From Tuctoria greenei (lineage: Eukaryota; Streptophyta; Magnoliopsida; Poales; Poaceae), in NCBI GenBank assembly GCA_036927565.1, contig JAYESD010000001.1, positions 251,935,097 to 251,999,096 of the forward strand: a stretch of 64,000 nucleotides of DNA. The letters run 5' to 3'. The translations under genes and the position numbers were made by a program. Positions 58,345 to 64,000 of the stretch are shown here, piece by piece (the first letter of the stretch is position 1; the number at the start of each line of letters is the position of its first letter). Below the pieces are notes generated by a model, which did no database searches, was not told the DNA's origin, and saw nothing but the letters and a program-made list of their open reading frames with translations.

Positions 58345-59310
58345 ATGGCAGCACCCAGAATTTAGTTACCAAATGGATGGGTGTTCTCAACGTGTACCGG
58401 ACACGCCGGATTTCCGGACGTGTTTGTGAAATTGCTTCGCCAATTTGGCTACCGGAAGTGGCCTAAGTATTGGGGCAAGAAATTCCAGGAAAGCGGTATG
58501 TGGAGTTGCACCATCTATGTTGATGTGCCTGCTGGTCCACCGCATCTCGGATGGGCTCCATTCTCCATCAAGATTAAAGGGTTAATATTGGAAGAAACGT
58601 GGAGCTACGCCGCAAGTGTTGCCATAGGGAGATTCTGCAAACTCCATGGCAATAGTCTGGTGGGTACTCCATATGAATTCTTTCCAGTTACCGGCAGGGC
58701 TTCCGAAGCTTGGGCAACCCGTTTGCTTAGGGAGGTAGAAAATCATGGCGAAACTTCCACGACTGCTTTAGCGGTGTATGCAGCAGCATCCCATCGCGAG
58801 AAGGGAAATCAAAGGGCATGCATAAAAGAATTGACGGACAATCTGAAGCAAGCCATGGCTCGAGCAGATCACTTTGAGTGGGCAAATGACGGACTTAGGG
58901 ATATGATAGCTCCTCTCAACCATCGTTTGAATATCAGGGAGAATCAATGGCATGACGCTGTAAGGGATTTAGCCGCGTCTCGCCAGGAGACTCTAGAAAT
59001 GGAGACTGAGTTAGGGGCAAGCCTACATTATGGACACCATCGGGACACTCAGTTAAACGCAGTGACTGTGGACCGGGATAAGTCCAGGATGCAGGCTCAG
59101 AGCTGGAAGACCAGCTGTGAGCAGGCTCGGCAAGAGAATGAGGCCTGGGGGATGTTTATGATACAGGCGGATTGGCAAGCTATGTCTGCCAAGAAGACGT
59201 TGATGTTGAATGATGTATCAACTTCTACTCCAGCACCCGTATCAGTGGTGCCTAGCACTGAAGATGAAGAAGAAGAAGAAGACCCAGAGGAACTTGAATA
59301 CGTCGAGTAG
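58345..59310 (+). pseudogene. Extra ORF upstream of gag in the second chromovirus
   Basis: ATG 58345 (MAAPRI) is followed by TAG at codon 7 (58363-58365). The frame is then open to the TAG at 59308-59310, about 315 residues. The N-terminal third is globular and Trp/aromatic-rich (FGYRKWPKYWGKKF, WSCTIYVDVPAGPPHLGW). The middle is helical and coiled-coil-like (about residues 150-260 of the ORF). The end is a strongly acidic tail. It shows no Gag, protease or enzyme motif that I recognise. Position and constant layout suggest an accessory protein of this element family. Without the early TAG it would be complete, so this copy may be recently inactivated. Alternatively the frame begins at a later codon. 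Confidence 0.6.
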
Positions 59311-59679
59311 GGCGTATTGAAGTGAGATGTGGTAGCACTTCCGCCAACACAGGGCAACATATAGTTAAATGGTTGCTAATGTTTCTCTTTTGTGACCATG
59401 ATTGTGTCATATTAAGAGTAATGGTTGTGGTGTCTAGATAATTAGATGAGTATGACATGTCAGGAAGACCAAGTATGGTAGAGATGTATTTCCATAAAGG
59501 GAGTCCATCATTTTGGTTTACTACTGTAAACTTGGTCATGAGATGATATATTTTGTATAAAGTTTATGCTTTATCAATATATGTAAATGTTATGCATCGT
59601 CTATTATTATCTACCGCATTTCTAAGGGAGGATGAGCTTGAGGCAATGGGACTTACCGTGTTAATCGTTGTATTGCAGT
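59311..59679 (+). other. Spacer between the extra ORF and gag
   Basis: 370 bases with no ORF, ending 'gtattgcag' immediately before the gag start, again acceptor-like. Confidence 0.5.
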
Positions 59680-62600
59680 ATGGTGCGTACTCGTACAGCC
59701 TCAGAGGTGGGAGGATCTAGTGGAGGACAGGGGGATGACACACCACCCCCGGGGCAGAATACGCCTCAGACGCAACCACCTCCACCACCTCCAACCACAC
59801 ACCCCAGGAGTCTCGCGGAGGTTCTCGCTGCAGTGCTCGGCTCGCGCGATGAGCAAACCGAGTTACTGCGGACATTGGTGCAGCACTCGTCCCGTCGAGG
59901 GGGACGACAGGATGATGGACCGCGTCATCAATATCAGAGTTCCTACTCTGATTTCGTATCGACGCATCCACCGGTCTTCAGGGAGGCCGACGAACCTTTG
60001 GAGGTGGACAATTGGCTCCGCTCCATTGAAGGGAAGTTCGGTTTACTCAACATAACCGAACCGCAAAAAGCGCTGTTTGCAGCACAACAACTCCAGGGGT
60101 CTGCCGGCGCATGGTGGGCCAATTACCTTGCAGCACGCCCCGCTGGCCATGTCATAAGCTGGGCCGAATTCCGGGAGGCGTTCCACGCCTACCATGTTCC
60201 TCCCGGAGTTATGAGGAGGAAGCTTCAAGAGTTCTTGGAGCTAAGACAGGGAGGAAGGAGTGCATACGAGTACTCCAAAGCATTCAATCACTTGGCCCAA
60301 TATGCTCAGGACCAAGTGAATACCGAGGATCGGAAGCGTGAATGCTTCTACAAGGGTTTGAACTCCAAGTTGAAGGACAAGCTAGTCCTGTTCAACCGCG
60401 GCAACTTCAACGACATCGTCAATGCTGCCATAATGCAGGAGGACACCACGCGCGAGCTGTCCTCCGATAAAAAGAAGAGGGGTGCTCCGCAGAGCAGCGG
60501 AGGTGGTACTCCTCAGAAGTACCGTATGGTGTATCGATCACCATCCGGCCAGAGGTGGCAGCCGCCATCGCGACCACCAATGTTTCGTGGTCGTCAGTTC
60601 AACAACGGCGGGTTCCGGCCACAACAGCAGCAGGGGATGATCCCACGTGCACTCCCACCTACGCCACGTGCACCGGGATTCCGTCCGCCCATTCGTACTG
60701 GCCAAACCCCGTACACGTGTTTCACGTGTGGGCATGCGGGACATTTCGCCAAGGACTGCCCTCAGGATCGACAAGGCGGAGGGCCATCATCTTACCCGGG
60801 GGCCAACCAACCCCGCAACCAGCCCAAGAAGCTAGCCACCAGACCCGACAACGTCCACCACCTCGCCATCGAGGACGTTCCGAAAGGCGCACCCGTGCTC
60901 ACGGGTACGTTCTCTATCTTCGATCAACCCGTAGTCATACTCTTTGACTCCGGAGCTTCGCATAATGTTATTAGTAAATCTTTTGTCCTCAACAGTCAAT
61001 TACCAATAATCCCCACAAAAACTCCATTTGTGATTAGCACTCCAGCCGGGAAAACGGTAACAAATAAATTGGTTCCTGGAATCCCACTTAACCTAGATGG
61101 GACCATATATCTTACTTCATTTCTGATATTAGAACATCAAAAGCTAGATATCATCTTAGGAATGGCATGGTTGCAGTACCATGGTGCTATTCTCGATATC
61201 ATTCCTAGAAAGATTTATCTAAACTCTCCACTCCATCAACCCCAAGTTCTCAATCTTGAGAACATCATTCCATTGGAACCATCTATTCTCAATACCGAGG
61301 TTATGGAACTAAAGGATATTCTGGTAGTATCTGAATACCCCGACGTGTTTCCTGAAGACCTTCCTGGTATGCCCCCAGAAAGAGATATAGAGTTCAAGAT
61401 TGAACTTGCACCAGGAACAGTGCCAATTTCAAGACCGCCCTACAAGATGGCACCCAAGGAACTTGTAGAACTGAAGGAACAATTAACTGAACTTGAGAGC
61501 AAAGGTTTTATTCGTCCAAGTTCATCACCATGGGGTTGCTCTGCACTATTTGTAGAAAAGAAAGATAAGACCTTGAGGTTGTGTGTAGACTATCGTCCAC
61601 TTAATGCTGTCACCATCAAGAACAAATATCCACTACCGCGCATTGATATTCTTTTCGATCAATTGGTGGGTGCTAAAGTATTTTCGAAGATGGATCTTCG
61701 TTCTGGTTATCATCAAATTAGAATCTGACCAGAAGATATATCCAAGACAGCATTCTCAACAAGGTATGGACTGTATGAGTATCTGGTTATGTCTTTCGGA
61801 TTAACCAACGCCCCGGCTCATTTCATGTATCTCATGAACTCGGTATTCATGCCGGAATTGGACAAGTTTGTCGTGGTCTTCATTGACGACATACTTGTGT
61901 ATTCAAAATCCGAAGAAGAACATGCTCAACACTTGCATATTGTGCTTCAGCGATTACGGGACCATCAGCTGTATGCTAAGTTCAGCAAGTGTGAATTCTG
62001 GATCAACCAGGTGCCATTTTTAGGGCACATCATATCAGCAGAAGGGATTGCAGTTGATCCAAGTAAGATCCACCAAGTCCTTAAATGGGAGTCTCCAAAG
62101 TCTGTACATGAAGTCCGAAGTTTCCTGGGTTTAGCTGGATATTACCGGAGGTTCATCCCCAATTTCTCTAGGATAGCTAAACCAATGACAGAACTTCTGA
62201 AGAAAGGGCAGAAGTATGTATGGACCGAAGCATGTGAGGCAGGTTTCAAAGCATTGGTGAAACACCTCACCACGGCACCAGGTTTAGCCCAACCAGACAC
62301 AACCAAAGCATTTGATGTCTTTTGCGACGCATCTGGGATTGGTTTGGGTTGTGTGTTGATGCAGGAGCGAAGAGTGATCGCGTATGGATCACGGCAGCTT
62401 CGGAATCATGAGCAGCATTACCCGACTCATGATCTTGAACTCACTGCTGTGGTACTAGCATTGAAGATGTGGAGGCATTATCTACTGGGTAATTTAGTAC
62501 ACCTCTACACTGATCACAAAAGCTTAAAATACATCTTCACCCAGAAGGATTTGAATATGCGACAAAGGCGATGGTTAGAATTGATCAAGGATTATGAGAT

Positions 62601-64000
62601 TGAGATCCACTACCATCCAGGCAAGGCGAATGTAGTCGCAGATGCACTGAGCCGCAAGTCCCATGTCAACAATCTTTCCCTCACCACAATGGAAGGAGAA
62701 GAAGGACCGAGTTTTTACTTGGTTCCATATGGAGCACTCTACAACCTAGCTCTCATTCCTACCATCAGGGAGGATATTGTAGCAGCTCAGCAGGAAGACA
62801 TAGGAATGTCGCATATTCGACAAAGAATGATAAAGGGGGAAATGAAATGTTTCCATAGCGACAAAGAGGGTACCATCTGGTTTAACGACCGTATAGTGGT
62901 ACCCCGAAACATGGAACTTAGAAAGAAGATACTGGACGAAGCTCATTTGTCCAAGTATTCCATTCATCCAGGAAGCAACAAGATGTACCAAGATTTGAAG
63001 AAGAAATTCTGGTGGACTCGGATGAAGAGAGAAGTAGCTAAATACGTGTCCGAGTGTGATACGTGTCGACGAGTAAATGCCGACCATATGAAGGCAGCTG
63101 GACAGCTTCAACCTTTAAGCATACCGGCTTGGAAATGGGAGGATATCAATATGGATTTCATTGTTGGGTTGCCTCCCACTCTCCATAAACACGACTCCAT
63201 TTGGGTGATCGTTGACCGATTGACCAAATCGGCTCATTTCATACCGGTCAGCATGGCATACGATGCGAAGCGATATGCGGAAATTTATATCTCCAGAATA
63301 ATATGTCTACATGGTGTACCCTGTACCATCATCTCGGATCGTGGGGCTGTATTTGTCTCGCGATTCTGGGAGCATCTCCATGATGCACTGGGGACCAAAT
63401 TGATTCGGAGCTCGGCTTATCATCCTCAGACCGATGGTCAGACCGAACGGGTGAATCAAGTGCTAGAAGACATGCTTCGTGCATGTGCCATCCACCAGGG
63501 TAAGAACTGGGATGATCATCTACCTTTGGCGGAGTTTTCATACAACAACGGTTACCAGGCTAGCATCCAGATGGCACCATATGAAGCTCTCTATGGCCGA
63601 AAGTGTCGCACGCCCTTGAACTGGTGCGAATCAGGTGAACGGGCAGTGTACGGCATCGACTTAGTAAATGAAGCCGAGGATCGAGTTCGCACTATTCAGG
63701 CGAATCTCAAAGCTGCTCAGTCTCGTCAGAAGAGCTACGCGGACAAACGACGCCGACCTCTTCACTTCGAAGTTGGAGATCAAGTTTATCTCCGGGTATC
63801 CCCTATGAAGGGTATCCATCCCTTCGGGGTAAAAGGGAAGCTAGCTCCACGCTTTATTGGGCCGTTCGCAATAATCGAAAGATGCGGACCTGTGGCATAT
63901 CAATTGGGGTTACCAACGTCACTTTCAGGAGTCCACAATGTATTCCACATTTCCCAATTGCGGAAATGTCTTAAGGCTCCAACTGATATCCGTATAGAGG
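59680..64000 (+). pseudogene. Gag-Pol polyprotein of the second chromovirus, open to the window edge apart from one TGA
   Basis: Starts at ATG 59680 (MVRTRTASEVGGSSGG). Capsid region with WWANYLAARPAGHVISWAEF and FLELRQGGRSAYEYSKAF; CCHC knuckle CFTCGHAGHFAKDC at residues 347-360; protease LFDSGASHNV (Asp 423). RT begins SSPWGCSALFVEKKD. TGA at codon 683 (61726-61728) replaces the Arg expected in IRPEDI-type motifs. The frame then stays open for 757 codons: VVVFIDDILVYS (734-742), RNase H CDASGIGLG, ELTAVVLALK and YTDHKSLKY (Asp 945), the integrase H2C2 finger, and the D,D,E core (MDFIVGLP, ISDRGAVF, DGQTERVNQ). It leaves the window in VHNVFHISQLRKCL. The chromodomain, if present, lies beyond. 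One nonsense codon is the only visible defect. Confidence 0.9.

Larger units (their letters stand above)
52351..64000 (+). mobile_element. Second chromovirus (Ty3-Gypsy) with ~4 kb LTR, 3' part outside window
   Basis: 5' LTR 52351-56363, PBS 56368-56379, leader, an extra ORF at 58345-59310, then gag-pol from 59680 to the window end. RT-RNase H-integrase order and the GPF/Y-like 'FIGPFAIIERCGPVAYQL' end of integrase identify Gypsy, and general similarity to Tekay/Del-type chromoviruses is strong. The 3' LTR and left/right TSD comparison lie outside the window. Confidence 0.88.

Noticed and set aside
1..64000. tRNA, rRNA, microRNA or CRISPR features
   Set aside because: No tRNA cloverleaf motifs, rRNA segments or regularly spaced short repeats with unique spacers were seen. 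The tRNA-like strings are retrotransposon primer binding sites.

Overview
This window is nuclear DNA of a plant, almost certainly a grass (Poaceae, probably a panicoid). The evidence is spliced exons of a SUMO-conjugating enzyme with GT-AG introns, Copia elements of the SIRE/Maximus type, chromovirus Gypsy elements with very long LTRs, and CACTA DNA transposons that carry fragments of plant F-box and CTD-interacting-domain (CID) genes. Only one stretch looks like an ordinary host gene. The rest is nested and duplicated mobile DNA.

Layout. 1-461 holds the last three exons of a diverged SUMO E2 (UBC9/SCE-like) gene. Some 57 bases after its stop codon a 12.1 kb SIRE-type Copia element (519-12647) has inserted, with a perfect TCAGT target duplication. 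It has two LTRs of about 1.4 kb, a decayed gag-pol, and an extra 'envelope-like' ORF downstream of pol. 12653-13588 carries ~92 bp tandem repeats and what looks like one end of a CACTA transposon.

13270-52350 is a degenerate tandem triplication of an ~11 kb composite unit: A 13270-24432, B 25140-36394, and C 36395-52350, which is interrupted and truncated. Each unit was built before it was duplicated. In order, the units carry: an inverted-repeat arm; an antisense Tat/Athila-like Gypsy protease fragment; a captured CID-domain fragment inside a hairpin; a 1.6 kb CACTA element with an antisense F-box pseudogene; the opposite inverted-repeat arm; the 5' LTR and gag of a second Copia family; and a truncated Gypsy LTR. 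Copy C lacks the last parts. Shared stop codons and a shared 26-bp duplication indicate that B and C are closer to each other than to A.

A Tekay/Del-like chromovirus (37698-48176, minus strand, TSD CTTGC, LTRs ~2.8 kb) has jumped into copy C. Its polyprotein frame of about 1460 codons is open, but it has two stops at the gag N-terminus and an apparent loss of an RNase H catalytic Asp. From 52351 to beyond the window end lies a second chromovirus, plus strand, with a ~4 kb 5' LTR. It has an extra ORF upstream of gag and a gag-pol frame that runs to the window edge with a single TGA codon in the reverse transcriptase.

How it fits together: the host gene end was hit by a retrotransposon, and the downstream DNA became a nest. 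DNA transposons and retrotransposons assembled host-gene pieces into a unit that was duplicated in tandem, then hit by two further Gypsy elements. I see no tRNA, rRNA, CRISPR or prokaryotic features. All identities come from reading translations and motifs by eye. No database or alignment program was used.
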